Source: Asparagopsis taxiformis
Lineage: Eukaryota > Rhodophyta > Florideophyceae > Bonnemaisoniales > Bonnemaisoniaceae
Direction: 5' to 3'
Assembly (NCBI GenBank): GCA_030407315.1
Contig: JALQPE010002425.1
Coordinates: 186,001 to 250,000 of the forward strand
DNA length: 64,000 nt
Below the pieces are notes generated by a model. That model saw only the letters and a program-made list of their open reading frames with translations, was not told the DNA's origin and did not search any database. Below, piece by piece: positions 21,201-30,452 of this stretch. Position 1 is the stretch's first letter; the number at the start of each line of letters is the position of its first letter. The position numbers and the translations under genes were made by a program.

Positions 21201-21494
21201 GCTCCATACGCCTCTTTACTTGTGAAATATGTCGTTGTATACTTTGACGACCAATATGAGCCCAAGACTGCTGGTCGACAGAACATCGGGCACTTGAATC
21301 GAACAAAATTAAACTACGAGCAAGAACGATGGCAGAAGCGAGTTGACTTGGCGGAGACGATCATAGAGGGACTAAAGAAGGTTAACGAAGGTGATGTTTG
21401 GATTGCACTGGTTTGTCATGACAAGACTGCCCCGGATGGGGTTCACAAGCCACATACAAGGCTTCATCCAATTCATGTTCGAAAGATGCAATGA
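18204..21494 (+). CDS. TTI1: TTI1-like HEAT-repeat protein (TTT complex)
   Basis: 1096 residues from ATG 18204 (the open frame starts at a GTG at 18081). It is alpha-helical throughout, with HEAT-like repeats. The best family evidence is in the C-terminal third: LLPHTANILPLLPAQFE near residue 860, then VVTNTCLLIAAFAKYAGSF followed by IRTRFVKLIYPKMRPLL. This matches the TTI1 pattern in which a helix pair ends GDFLRSRF-KDVLPKL. The last 60 residues (KLNYEQERWQKRVDLAETIIEGL) also fit. TTI1 with TEL2 and TTI2 stabilises PIKK kinases such as TOR, ATM and ATR. The identification rests on pattern memory; another large HEAT protein is possible. It converges with the next gene at a 40 bp gap. Confidence 0.6.
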   Translation: MLVPNSASLPRPLPAAFAIAVNELLSKWPYSISTIREDLVLNVRKALPPIHQHSPEITALILKILSQIIASAEHSLPNPAQLWSRRSAYSENLLVQICALLADTFLFPYDPFLNDTSIPSPKSRLHQLSTDLSDFHLTPSCSQTITSLLQTADFPLQGATAHLISFLLSLLTSENSIVTRRAAAHALHALTSTLPPTLLAAFLPGITSALIRSLSNSTLSNASFLRPCLSALSASITRALPSQNITAPSSFSHALNALRQSPPPSVGKPPTKPSHAKPSTLHVKRDDAWQKSALNNLSQLLPLLTTANSPLSHTSVRVRAAFAIFLAECISCSALRQNHLTVIQLFRPALAILCGDDHHAVSDVAIEVTSDLLRDGSVNNRDLLNDFRALMRLIISGDELHSDAEVDTIRGLVKTCPDQSWANMTQGYIRVLLQENFISPLEQTITRLGAYPLAHTLVKMHATIFAPGIPSDAAFPNMSNNILDLVHRLGCSGQLTSLYTALQQLVAPEMSTHNDFRHAGHVILLLQAILRGAMQRSETYSDAQLRHVYVCTQEVLLLTTRFAIPTIEQSNESGRIYADDDMYCLKHCLLHCTGALFRELSALHSRAQIRPLGADMVLTVLMSLLRDATNSEDGLSSRAKDALKAVATSTRCSSERKLLFRHLNYIISRLTRNLEETWAGDVLSYIIGTESDFVSSEATALLEATLQGMCDSLAGAGDSRVIKTLAAMQSVLRAALRQNSESEKLTEQYLRSDSAGDELSEGDVVDIRKKLFYYCTDDIQNYGELTNLKSDAQSSEATEDGEQKCNPFESVASSTLDGVRDLLVGRPWNVRAPALACATSAVALLRHNKTVLLPHTANILPLLPAQFELIEENLSTGERKLAAMKRRKLKGKEDGEAVVDLVAMLNSKGAELPVVTNTCLLIAAFAKYAGSFIRTRFVKLIYPKMRPLLRLASLFPTLVIPAHSQQSTLLSPPSHGAMSATDACLEALASLAKALPIVLAPYASLLVKYVVVYFDDQYEPKTAGRQNIGHLNRTKLNYEQERWQKRVDLAETIIEGLKKVNEGDVWIALVCHDKTAPDGVHKPHTRLHPIHVRKMQ

Positions 21495-21502
21495 AGGCTG
21501 GT

Positions 21503-21522
21503 CAATACATACATACATACAT
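21503..21522. repeat. (ACAT)n microsatellite
   Basis: Four to five tandem ACAT/TACA units lie just after the TTI1-like stop codon, in the short gap before the convergent phosphatase gene. Confidence 0.7.
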
Positions 21523-21534
21523 TGATTTTATATA

Positions 21535-22393
21535 TTAGTTGAAGGTCAGCATCACAATACGGCTTTCACCTGTAACAAAGCGGCGTGTAACTACAAGTTA
21601 TAAAACAGAAATGTTAGCTAGGAGTGAATTGGTGAAGGGAAGTGGAAAGAGATACATACCGTTCATATCAGGTGTTTGAAAGGAGCGTGAAATCGTGTTG
21701 TACAGGAAAGAACTGTGCGAGAATACGGCAATAGATTTCTCTGGCCTATCCTTCAAGCTCCAAAAGAATTGCTTTCCTCTATGCGCGAGTTCGTCCTCTG
21801 TCTCTCGCTTCATAGAAAACAAAGCGTCTGGGCCGGAAGCAATGTTACTGAAATCCACACTGCGATATAAATTGATGATATCCTCCTTCGCGGAGCGCTT
21901 ATCACAATAGTGGACACCATTTCGTTCACGAAGAGCCTCCTCAGCTACAAGTGGGACATGCAAGCGTGCCTTGTAGGTTGCAATAGTAGCAGTTTGCAGT
22001 GTTCTGGACAGGGGAGACACGAAAACAATTTCCGGGGCTGTGATAAGCAGAGAGGCGGATGCGGCGGAGGCCTGCAAACGACCCCTTTGTGTTAGTGATG
22101 CGTCCGTATGCTCCTCATTTGTATACGGACAGCCTGGTTGTCCGAGGGCACATTTACAAAGCTGTCCCTCGCGGTGATACTTGGCGGCAAATACTGCAAA
22201 GGAAAGGGTAGGTCGGAGGTTAGAGAAGTGAAGGAGGGAAAGAATCTGGACTGTCTGTGGATGTATACGAACGATTGTGGGATGCTTGCCCGTGGCGTAC
22301 GAGGAGAACAAGCTTTTGGTTTAGATTGGGATTAAATTTAGGCGTTGAATCTTTGGGAATCTCTTCACAGATGATTTGTCCTGGCTCGGCCAT
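21535..22393 (-). CDS. Histidine phosphatase superfamily (phosphoglycerate mutase-like) protein, three exons
   Basis: Exons 22273-22393, 21660-22193 and 21535-21590 (minus strand) join to 711 nt, 236 residues. Exon 1 supplies the catalytic RHG motif, in KLVLLVRHGQASHN at about 27-40. Exon 2 has LTQRGRLQA, SPLSRTLQTA (second Arg), the catalytic-acid region (EEALRERNGVHYCDKR) and FSHSSF (second His). Exon 3 gives the family-like end GESRIVMLTF. Introns: 79 bp (GTTCGT...CTAAC...TGCAG) and 69 bp (GTATGT...CTAAC...TGTAG). The first donor is the only nearby GT that keeps the frame; GTATAC four bases downstream looks more canonical but breaks it. Substrate unknown. It is divergent from the DUF1365 gene over three CACGTG sites. 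Confidence 0.85.
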
Positions 22394-22827
22394 GTTGAGA
22401 GATGGGTGTGAGTTGGGAAGAAGTTGTCGGTTGATTGGTGTCGGAGTTTTATGTTGGATATGGATGGAGAAAAGGCTGAGAGACTTTGTGAAGAAGACTT
22501 ATTTCTACAGCTGTGCTTTATTACACTGGTCATCGGCTGGATTAGCGATAACAAACCTTACGCCACGACAACACGTGAGCACCTGAAATCACGCAGCCTA
22601 TCAACTATATCCACGTGGATCGCATCATGCGTCTGAGATATCGTTGACAACGTCATCAATGGCCTGCCATCGGATCGACTTTGTGTCAATTACAATCCGC
22701 CACGTGTCCACCATTCGAGCACAGCAAAGTATGCGCAGCAAGCAAACCTGCCAAGGCAGTGCAGGCGGCGGCAACAAGATTGCATCGTCAGCAGGTCGTT
22801 ACCGTTGCAAGTGATCCACAATTGCGC
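22394..22827. promoter_or_regulatory. Divergent promoter with three CACGTG (G-box) elements
   Basis: 434 bp between the histidine phosphatase and DUF1365 genes. CACGTG occurs at 22572-22577, 22612-22617 and 22701-22706, all within 135 bp. The second is CCACGTGG and the third CCACGTGT, close to the classic G-box. Confidence 0.5.
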
Positions 22828-23742
22828 ATGGATCAACTCGCCTCGTCCATTTATCGTGGTTCGACCACGCACACGCGACGCACCCCCTCCTCCAACAAAT
22901 TCACCTATTCCATCTACATGGGCTATGTCGATTTGCACGAGCTGCAATCAGGCCGTCTCGATTGCTGGCCAATCTTCTCCTCCAAAACGCCGAGGAGCCT
23001 GCTCTCGCTGCTTGCGCGCGACCACATGGTGCACGAACCACAATCCAAGGACTTGTGGACGCGTGTTGCCGACTTGGTGCAGCGTGAAACGGGCACCCGT
23101 CCCGACGGCCCCATTCGTCTGCTCACTAATTTGCGCGTCATGGGCGTTGAATTCAATCCGGTTAGTTTTTATTATGTGTTTGATCGCGACGGACAGCGTC
23201 TCGTAAATGTTGTAGCCGAGGTTAGTAATATCCCGTGGCTCGAACAGCATTCGTATGTGCTGTCGCCGTTGCAATGCTCGCAGAACACGTCGGACGACGC
23301 ACCCGACGCCCTCGCGCCGTTTTCAGGTCATCCAAAGTCCTTTCATGTGTCGCCATTCATGCCTATTGATAATTTGAGCTATAAATGGCTTGTGTCGACG
23401 CCCGCGGAAAGGCTGCGCGTTCGTATTGCGCTTCTGGAGCATAGTGTAGATTTCTTCATGGCCTCTATCGATGTGCGAAGATGGGATTGGAATAAGCCAA
23501 ACTTGTTGTGGATGCAGTGCGTGCATCCATTACACACGTTGCGTGTCATCGGCGCGATTATGTATGAAGCCGTCAAGTTGTTTCGCAGAGGATTCCAATT
23601 CTTTCCGCATCCCGATGGCACGGAGACAGCCGCCTCCAGAGCGGTTGAGACCGTCGTCAAGTACGGCACCGCGTGTGCCGATTTGATGAATCGATTGTTT
23701 AAACCGAGTCGTGCGGCGTTGCATCGTCGGGGCAGCTCTTAA
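22828..23742 (+). CDS. DUF1365 family protein
   Basis: 304 residues from ATG 22828; the frame begins at a TTG at 22681, but the family normally starts exactly with this kind of sequence (ASSIYRGSTTHTRRTPSSN, then YSIYMGYVDLHEL). Other matches: IRLLTNLRVMGVEFNPVSFYYV with the conserved NPVSFYY at about 110, VVAEVSNIPWLEQHSY, KSFHVSPFMPIDNLSYKW near 170, and the C-terminal MQCVHPLHTLRVIGAIMYEA. The family is widespread in bacteria, often beside fatty-acid cyclopropane synthase and an FAD oxidoreductase; its biochemical role is unproven. No clear targeting peptide. Confidence 0.88.
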   Translation: MDQLASSIYRGSTTHTRRTPSSNKFTYSIYMGYVDLHELQSGRLDCWPIFSSKTPRSLLSLLARDHMVHEPQSKDLWTRVADLVQRETGTRPDGPIRLLTNLRVMGVEFNPVSFYYVFDRDGQRLVNVVAEVSNIPWLEQHSYVLSPLQCSQNTSDDAPDALAPFSGHPKSFHVSPFMPIDNLSYKWLVSTPAERLRVRIALLEHSVDFFMASIDVRRWDWNKPNLLWMQCVHPLHTLRVIGAIMYEAVKLFRRGFQFFPHPDGTETAASRAVETVVKYGTACADLMNRLFKPSRAALHRRGSS

Positions 23743-23887
23743 ATTTTCAAACGCCCCATCGATTTGTAACCAAACACGGATCAAAGCAAAATTCCAAAAA
23801 AGCATTTCAACTCATTCAAATCCACCTCATCGCGCCGACTAATCCCACCGCGGAGTAACACGTCCCACTCGTGATCCCGTCGCAAAC

Positions 23888-25024
23888 ATGTTGCACAATC
23901 CAGCCGCAAATACATCATCGCCCGCACCACCAGAACGTCTCCCCAACTTCCTTCTCTCATCCGCGACATCCCCTTCCACCGTTCAGCCGACCACACCAAC
24001 CAACTCCACATTCCCGTACACATCCGCGCACACCAACAACAATGACGCCACTACCAGCGCCCGACCCGCATCCTACCCGTATCCGACGTCGACGGCCGCC
24101 AATTCCCCGCCCGCTGCCGCCTCTCCCTGGCCGTTTCCGCAGCGCCGATTCCAGGGACAATCTGTAGCCTTCAACGATCGACTGCGAACCAATGAAACTC
24201 AAAGCGCCCAACGCCCGCCCACTGCGCCCGATCATTTCGGAAAGCCGCCCGCAACGTCCTTCAACCCCAAGGTGCCACGCATGTCTGCCTTTTCAACAGC
24301 CGCCCTCACATCCGACGATCAGCCACCCGCCAGCACGCCGATGCGAACACCGTCGCGAATGCCCCCCAACAAAAGCCTGCTCGACGCCGGTCCCCCGAGT
24401 GTCCTCAATCTACGCAGCCCGTCCGCGTCGCCAGGCGCCGCCTCGCTCACGCCCGGATCCGCTGTGCGCGCTATGCACACGCCCACCGCGTCGATGATTC
24501 CCCGCACACCCGGCACAGCGTCCCCCGTCGCCCCCGGCCTCGAGCGTTGGGTCACCGTGTTTGGCTTCTCCGCAAGCATGGAATCGCAGGTGTTGCGTGA
24601 GTTTAGACGACATGGCGAAATCGTTCGCACCGTGGGTGGCCGCGGAAATTGGCTCCATATCTTGTATAGGACCCATTTACAAGCTGAAGTCGCCCTGCAC
24701 AAGTCGTGGCGTCTGCTCGCTGGCACTGGCACTATGGTCGGTGTCGCTCCTTGTACAGAGCCGCATGTGGCCCGTGAAGCAGAGGAGTCGATTGAAAGAG
24801 GTATTTTGGTCGCGTCACCTTCCGCTGCTTCGCCGTTTGGTGCAGGTAGTGCGAATAATGTGCTCATGACTAGTCCGCCGCCGGCTGTGAATCCAGTGCT
24901 TCGTACACCGTCTAGTATTTTGCGTCGCGATCAGGGTCACACTGTTAATGGACCGCAAAATATCGTTCGAACACCACAGAAACAATCCGGAATACTAGAT
25001 TATATTACTGGCTTCTACAGATAA
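23888..25024 (+). CDS. NUP35: Nucleoporin Nup35/Nup53
   Basis: 378 residues. The signature is the Nup35-type RRM at about 217-300: ERWVTVFGFSASMESQVLREF, then GRGNWLHILYRTHLQAEVAL and MVGVAPCTEPHV (family: WVTVFGFPP...GNWMHIRY...MIGVKPC). This domain dimerises and does not bind RNA in known Nup35 proteins. The long N-terminal 210 residues are Pro/Ser/Thr/Ala-rich and disordered, as expected for a linker nucleoporin. The C terminus ends LDYITGFYR, resembling the membrane-binding amphipathic helix of Nup53. Inner-ring component of the nuclear pore. Same strand as its neighbours. Confidence 0.9.
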   Translation: MLHNPAANTSSPAPPERLPNFLLSSATSPSTVQPTTPTNSTFPYTSAHTNNNDATTSARPASYPYPTSTAANSPPAAASPWPFPQRRFQGQSVAFNDRLRTNETQSAQRPPTAPDHFGKPPATSFNPKVPRMSAFSTAALTSDDQPPASTPMRTPSRMPPNKSLLDAGPPSVLNLRSPSASPGAASLTPGSAVRAMHTPTASMIPRTPGTASPVAPGLERWVTVFGFSASMESQVLREFRRHGEIVRTVGGRGNWLHILYRTHLQAEVALHKSWRLLAGTGTMVGVAPCTEPHVAREAEESIERGILVASPSAASPFGAGSANNVLMTSPPPAVNPVLRTPSSILRRDQGHTVNGPQNIVRTPQKQSGILDYITGFYR

Positions 25025-25299
25025 AGGCAAGTTGTGATAAGAGCTGGTTTGTAGTTTTGACCACATACTCGTTGTTCGTAACAATTGTAATAATTCCTGA
25101 GAACTTGTATAAAGTTGGAGAACCAAATGGCAGTCAACAGCAGCGAGACGGTTGCTTTACGATTCCCAAGAAAATCCGAATAAATTGCCCAATCACATCA
25201 ACCAAGGCTTAAGCAGCCCAGATCTCAGGCTACCGGTCGGGATTGATCATTTGTGGATATCGCAAAACCCGTCATCTATATCCTCACAGATTACTCACA

Positions 25300-26655
25300 A
25301 TGAGCGATACCCATGCAAAATCGATGAGCGCGATAGAAGCCGTCGCGCGTCGCGCACGCGCGGCAGCAAGAGCCGCGCAATCCTATTCATCGGACCAAAA
25401 GGATGCCGCGCTAGAAGCCGTTCATTCGCACTTGTCTGCTGCCAAGTCGGAAATTCTCCAAGCGAATGAAGCTGACAAATCCGTTGCAAGGAGCAAATTA
25501 CAAGCGGGAGAGATGTCCTCATCTCTCTTCAAGCGTCTCGAACTTGGCGGTAAGAAATTTGACGCCATGCTCAACAGCGTTTCCTCCGTCACAACGCTAC
25601 CCGATCCTGTTGGACATTGCTCCCTCTCGAGACAGATCGACGAAGGTCTTCAGCTTTATCGTGTCGCCTGTCCCATTGGTGTCATCGCTGTCATCTTCGA
25701 GGCGCGTCCCGAGGCAGCCGTTCAGATTGCATCACTTGCTATCAAGTCGGCAAATGCTGTCATCCTCAAAGGCGGGCGTGAAGCTGAAAATTCAAACAGT
25801 GTACTAGTTTCTGCCATTCGCGCCGGGCTGCGGTCCGTGTCATTTCCGGAGGATGTTGTACAGCTCGTAGCCACTCGTGAAGAAGTTCGAGAACTGCTCG
25901 ATCAAAGCAATTATGTTGATCTCATCATTCCACGCGGCTCCAATTCCCTTGTTCGATACATTACTAACAATACTCGTATCCCCGTAATGGGCCACGCTGA
26001 TGGAATTTGTGCAGTCTATGTAGATGCAGCCGCCGATGCTACCAGAGCGACAGATATTGTTGTGGACGCAAAAGCACAGTATCCCGCTGTCTGCAATGCT
26101 GCTGAAACACTGCTCATTCACGCATCAGCTCTGGAAACAGTGTTGCCCAAAATCGGAGAGGGACTTGCTGCCGCAAACGTTGAAGTGCGTGTAGACGCGT
26201 TGTCCAAACCCGTGCTGGAGAAAGTGGACAATTTGCGTGTAATCGACGCGCTGGACGAGGATTATGATACCGAGTTTCTTGAGCTGAAGATGGCAGTAAA
26301 GGTGGTCGCCAATGTGGATGAGGCCATTGCACACATCAATGAACATGGAAGTGGGCACACGGATTGCATCGTTACTGAAGATGAGCAGGCTGCGAAGAGA
26401 TTCTTAACGATGGTGGATTCTGCTGGGGTGTACCATAATGCTTCAACAAGGTTTGCAGACGGGTTCAGATTGGGCTTCGGAGCGGAAGTTGGTGTTAGTA
26501 CCCATCGCACACATGCACGTGGACCAGTGGGACTTGAGGGCTTGATGATCTACAAGTACAAGTTGCTTGGCACGGGTCACACCGTTAAACCATACGTTGA
26601 TGGGGACAAGGTATTGAAGCATAAGGATACGCCGGAAAAAGTGCCTTCAGTCTGA
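25300..26655 (+). CDS. proA: Gamma-glutamyl phosphate reductase (monofunctional)
   Basis: 451 residues from ATG 25300 (open frame from a TTG at 25243). It reduces glutamyl-5-phosphate to the semialdehyde with NADPH in proline synthesis. Aldehyde-dehydrogenase-fold landmarks: CPIGVIAVIFEARPEAAVQI near residue 125, ILKGGREAENSN, IPRGSNSLVRYI, PVMGHADGICAVYVD, the catalytic Cys in YPAVCNAAETLLIH near 268, and the C-terminal GAEVGVSTHRTHARGPVGLEGL. No glutamate-kinase domain is fused, unlike plant and animal P5CS. No targeting peptide is evident. It converges on atpC with a 219 bp gap. Confidence 0.96.
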   Translation: MSDTHAKSMSAIEAVARRARAAARAAQSYSSDQKDAALEAVHSHLSAAKSEILQANEADKSVARSKLQAGEMSSSLFKRLELGGKKFDAMLNSVSSVTTLPDPVGHCSLSRQIDEGLQLYRVACPIGVIAVIFEARPEAAVQIASLAIKSANAVILKGGREAENSNSVLVSAIRAGLRSVSFPEDVVQLVATREEVRELLDQSNYVDLIIPRGSNSLVRYITNNTRIPVMGHADGICAVYVDAAADATRATDIVVDAKAQYPAVCNAAETLLIHASALETVLPKIGEGLAAANVEVRVDALSKPVLEKVDNLRVIDALDEDYDTEFLELKMAVKVVANVDEAIAHINEHGSGHTDCIVTEDEQAAKRFLTMVDSAGVYHNASTRFADGFRLGFGAEVGVSTHRTHARGPVGLEGLMIYKYKLLGTGHTVKPYVDGDKVLKHKDTPEKVPSV

Positions 26656-26874
26656 AAGAGATGAATTATTGTACAGAATTATGCCAAAGCAGGTGGCGGT
26701 AGAGGTAAGATTGCTTTAAAAAGTAAATATTAGAGCGATGGAGACGCGATATCGGTGAAAGAACTCTTTATGAGACTGGAGGCGCAGCCCTGAGATAGTA
26801 GTGCCGAAGCGAGCGATGATAAGTAACTAGCGTAGAATGTAGGATAGTTGGGAAGATATCAGAAGTTAAGCTTC

Positions 26875-27936
26875 TTAGACAGCACCCATGGCGCCGGCAA
26901 CAATTTCTGAGATCTCCTGGGTAATGGCAGCTTGCCTTCCTCTGTTGTATGTCAAGCTGAGGCTCTTTCCAAGTTCCTTAGCATTGTCGGAAGCACTGGA
27001 CATAGCGGACATACGCGCCGCAAGTTCGGATGCAACAGACTCCTGCAAGACACGCAAAATCTGGCCGTTCAAGTAAAGCGGAAGAATGGCGTTGAGAATC
27101 TGAAGAGGATCCTGCTCAAAGAGCATGTCTGAGGGGAATACTTCAGGTTCAGCCACTGGAACTGATTCTACTTTAACACCCAATTTTCCATCGGATGTAG
27201 TGAGCTGGAAAATCTCATCCTCTTCCGCTTCGATACCTTGAGGGGATAGAGGAAGGATAGTGCGCACAGAAGCTTCAGAAGAAATAAGCGATACGAAACG
27301 AGTGTACACTAGTTCAATGCGGTCGACTTCACCTGACAAGTACTCAGCAAGCAGCTCCTCCGAAATCTGAGTGGCCTGCTCTGCAGTGGGAGCCTGGGTA
27401 CACAAAAAGTGCCGACGGACTTCAACGTCGCGTCTCTTGAAGTACACCTGACCCTTGGCACCAACGGTAACAAGTTCAACATCAATGCCAGAAGCCTTGA
27501 GCTCGCGGATACGAGCCTCGGTCTTCTTAATGACGTAAGTATTATAGCCACCACACAAGCCACGGTCACCCGAAATGATGACTATGACGACTTTCTTTGT
27601 TTCGCGCTGAGCGAGAAGCGGCAAGTCGGTGTAGTCGACGTTGAGTCGTTTGATGAGACCGCCAAGGACCTTCTGGAGAACTTCTGAGAAGGGACGGGTA
27701 CGAAGGACCGAGTCCTGTGCGCGACGGACCTTTGCAGCAGCGACGAGACGCATGGCATCGGTGATCTTCTGGGTGTTCTTCACGGAGGAGATACGATCAC
27801 GGATTTCTCGCAACTGACCGGCGCCCATGCGAATGGTGCGTGGACGCGATGGGGCAACTGGACAGAGGGATGGGCGCGTGGTAGTGCATGGGAGGAGAGT
27901 TGCGCCCGTGAAGGAGGAGACGAAACCTTGCGTCAT
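26875..27936 (-). CDS. atpC: Plastid ATP synthase gamma subunit
   Basis: 353 residues from ATG 27936. Residues 1-35 are a transit-peptide-like leader (MTQGFVSSFTGATLLPC). The mature protein starts MGAGQLREIRDRISSVKNTQKITDAM in the classic gamma form. ISGDRGLCGGYNT lies near 120 and the C-terminal helix includes ASELAARMSAMSSASDNA and GRQAAITQEI. The rotor shaft couples thylakoid proton flow to ATP synthesis. The segment after LPLSPQGIE runs straight into EAEEDEIFQLTT and lacks the Cys-containing redox loop of green chloroplasts, so thiol regulation is not expected. The upstream region contains a CCAAT cluster. Confidence 0.96.
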   Translation of the reverse strand: MTQGFVSSFTGATLLPCTTTRPSLCPVAPSRPRTIRMGAGQLREIRDRISSVKNTQKITDAMRLVAAAKVRRAQDSVLRTRPFSEVLQKVLGGLIKRLNVDYTDLPLLAQRETKKVVIVIISGDRGLCGGYNTYVIKKTEARIRELKASGIDVELVTVGAKGQVYFKRRDVEVRRHFLCTQAPTAEQATQISEELLAEYLSGEVDRIELVYTRFVSLISSEASVRTILPLSPQGIEAEEDEIFQLTTSDGKLGVKVESVPVAEPEVFPSDMLFEQDPLQILNAILPLYLNGQILRVLQESVASELAARMSAMSSASDNAKELGKSLSLTYNRGRQAAITQEISEIVAGAMGAV

Positions 27937-28566
27937 GTTCGGAATGCGGGGTCAGTGGGAAGGGACGGGAGAATTGGGTGTCGGTAGGTGGGATAAAAGT
28001 TGATTAGAACGGTATTGTTGTTACGTCGCGGAGAGCGCAGCGAAAAGATGGGTGCGGGCGATGCGTTAAAATTTGAACGCACAATGCCCAGCTCGGGAGT
28101 CTACGAGAGCTCACTCGCAAGAGGAGCGAGGGTACATGTCGTATGACAACATTTAGGGCCATTTGTTTAATGACTGGCCCGATCTCTGCGGCACGGCAGC
28201 TGAAATATAATGTATGGCAGGAAATGCGCCGATACAGGTAGCCAATCATGGCGCAGTATGAATCATCCAGCCAATCAATGTTGTACATCTCGCATATCAA
28301 TGGACGCGATTGGAACAAGTGTCAAAATATTGATCTCGTCATAAAACAATGGGTGGCGTTTTATTGTACGGCAGTCCGTTCGGCCCTTGATTTCTATTGG
28401 CTCACGGTATCTGATCAGATCGCACTTGCATTGAATCTCGACCAATCGCAGCCCTCAATGCGCACGTCGCCTTTCCATTGGTCACATTCACGTTGCTCCA
28501 CCGAAATCGCCAACATGATTGGCTACATATACAGCGCGTAGGAAATGTACAAGCCACGACCCCGAA
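27937..28566. promoter_or_regulatory. atpC upstream region with a dense CCAAT-box cluster
   Basis: 630 bp upstream of atpC and downstream of the inositol monophosphatase-like gene. CCAAT occurs at 28242, 28271 and 28442, and ATTGG at 28309, 28396, 28477 and 28518: seven pentamers in 281 bp, 306-586 bp from the atpC start. NF-Y is the usual CCAAT-binding factor in eukaryotes. Confidence 0.5.
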
Positions 28567-29465
28567 TCAAACCGAAGTGTCGAACACGGCACCGATCTCG
28601 CCAGACAAACTCGGCGTGAACGCCAACAAATGACGACCGGTGAGATCAAACTCCGTCGCCGGTGACACACCGCCCTTGACCATACCGCCTGCCTGTCGCA
28701 CAATGAGCACACCGGCCGCCATGTCCCATGCAAACGGCCCGCGCTCGTACAGCACATCGAAGCGTCCGCACGCCACATAGGCCATGTTGAGAGCGCACGA
28801 ACCCATCATGCGCACGCATTGTGCAGAATTTCGCAGCACAGCCGATAGATTGTGCAGCATCCAATCCAATTTGACGTCGGTACGATCCGACCCGCACTCG
28901 GTTGCCACACATGCTGATTGAAGGCTGGAAACTGTCGATACTGAAATTGGCACCCCGTTTAACTGGCTTTGGGTGAGATGTGTAGCTTCGAATAGCTCAT
29001 CTTGTATTGGGTTGTAGATGACGCCGATGATGTACTGCTTGTTCACGGTAAGGGCGATGCTGACAGCACATACGGGAATTCGATGGATGACTGCGAGTGG
29101 AGATGTGGTCAGCGTATTTGCATAAAGTGACAGTGCGTGGTTGGAAGCGATTGTGACGTACAATTTGCTGTGCCATCGATGGGATCAATGATCCATGTAG
29201 GTTTATCAGTCCATTCTACCTCTGCAGCTGACTCTTCGCCGATGAACGCATGTGTGGGGTAGCGCGAGCGTATGCTGTTGAATAGATAGGCTTCTACAGC
29301 CTTATCGGTTTCTGTGACGGGATCTGTGGCTGATTTACGTGCATAGTCGGTTGGCGGTTGGCGAAACACCTTGCGGATCATGCTTCCAGCTTCTCGTGCG
29401 ATGAGCTTGGTGAACTGCAACATGTTTTGCGTCTCTGTTGCGCTGAGATCGAGCTGCTGCTGCAT
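28567..29465 (-). CDS. Inositol monophosphatase family protein, two exons
   Basis: Exons 29162-29465 and 28567-29090 join across a 71 bp intron (GTACGT...CTGAC...CGCAG) to give 275 residues. The splice completes the metal-binding signature, DPIDGTAN from exon 1 followed by FIHRIPVCAVSIAL from exon 2. Other motifs: DPVTETDKAVE at about 47, FIGEES near 75 and the second metal site in FAWDMAAGVLIVRQAGG near 230. Length matches IMPases. The family removes phosphate from inositol monophosphate and related substrates (histidinol phosphate, galactose phosphate); the exact substrate cannot be assigned. No plastid leader is evident. Without the intron the gene looks frameshifted. Confidence 0.92.
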
Positions 29466-30452
29466 TGTGGATGAGTGAGATGACGAATTGTGGCAATTGT
29501 GGTGTTGAACAGGATCGGAGGTGCAATTGGTCTGCGTTATGAACGAAGCGAATATGAAATGTTGTCACTTGGATTGCATTGAACGGCGACACAATCGTGA
29601 GGGAGCGAAAGGGATAGACGCGCAATTCGAGACTAGAAATCTCGGGGTTTGAGAAAACACGGACACTCGAGGGTATTCACGTCGGTCTGCTACATGTGTG
29701 CCTATCGGCACAATTTCTTCACACGTTGTGTTGAATTTTGGTTGGTTGTTGACGCATTTGTCTGGCTGCCATCTATTGGTAGCACAGTTTGGTTCGCACT
29801 TTGCTCTTGTGACAAGTGGACGAATGAGAGGTGGAAAAAGCTGAATAAAGTTGAAATATCTGCCCAGTCCAGATCTTGGTCGTATCATCGCATTGGCCAA
29901 CGACAGTGTGTGCGCGAAACATCTGCGACTGTAATTTGTCAAAATTACTGTTCCATGTCATTCGACACAACGCAAACATCGCCCAACCAATCGTTTCATC
30001 AACCGACTCGATACACATTTGCATCATCACGCACAGGCATACATCATCGTCTGCTTACCGGTCTCCACTTTCCGTTCAACCTACGTTAGGCTGTAAATCC
30101 GACGCGCCGACGTCGCTCGGCATTGCGCAATACAACTTTGCTAGTGTACACATGTTTAGAACGTTGCCATTGGTGCACTTTGAGAATTGCCGCATGCAAT
30201 CCACGTGCGACACGTCCGTACATGGCTGTACCACGATGTCATATGTTTGATAGCTCTGCAGGATCGTTGAGCAGCTCAAGGTCTACCATTTCATAGCTAA
30301 ACTGTTGAGACTCTATCCATTGGAACGTTCGTTCACCTGCAACACTCCATTAGCTGAATCCACTCAACTTTACTGTGAAATAACATGCAACGTCCTTATA
30401 GTATAGTCAACGGTAACAACAAAATTAGTCATGTCCTCAGTCATTTCATCTC
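29466..30452. promoter_or_regulatory. Upstream region of the inositol monophosphatase-like gene
   Basis: 987 bp between two minus-strand genes. It carries scattered CCAAT/ATTGG pentamers (about 29774, 29890, 29986, 30166, 30319) and a CACGTG at 30202-30207. Overlapping open frames exist on both strands, none with recognisable protein character. No RNA gene was recognised. Confidence 0.3.

Noticed and set aside
28567..29465. Inositol monophosphatase split over two overlapping frames, resembling a frameshifted pseudogene
   Set aside because: A 71 bp GT...CTGAC...AG intron removes the shift exactly within the DGTAN/FIHR metal-site motif and leaves an intact 275-residue protein.
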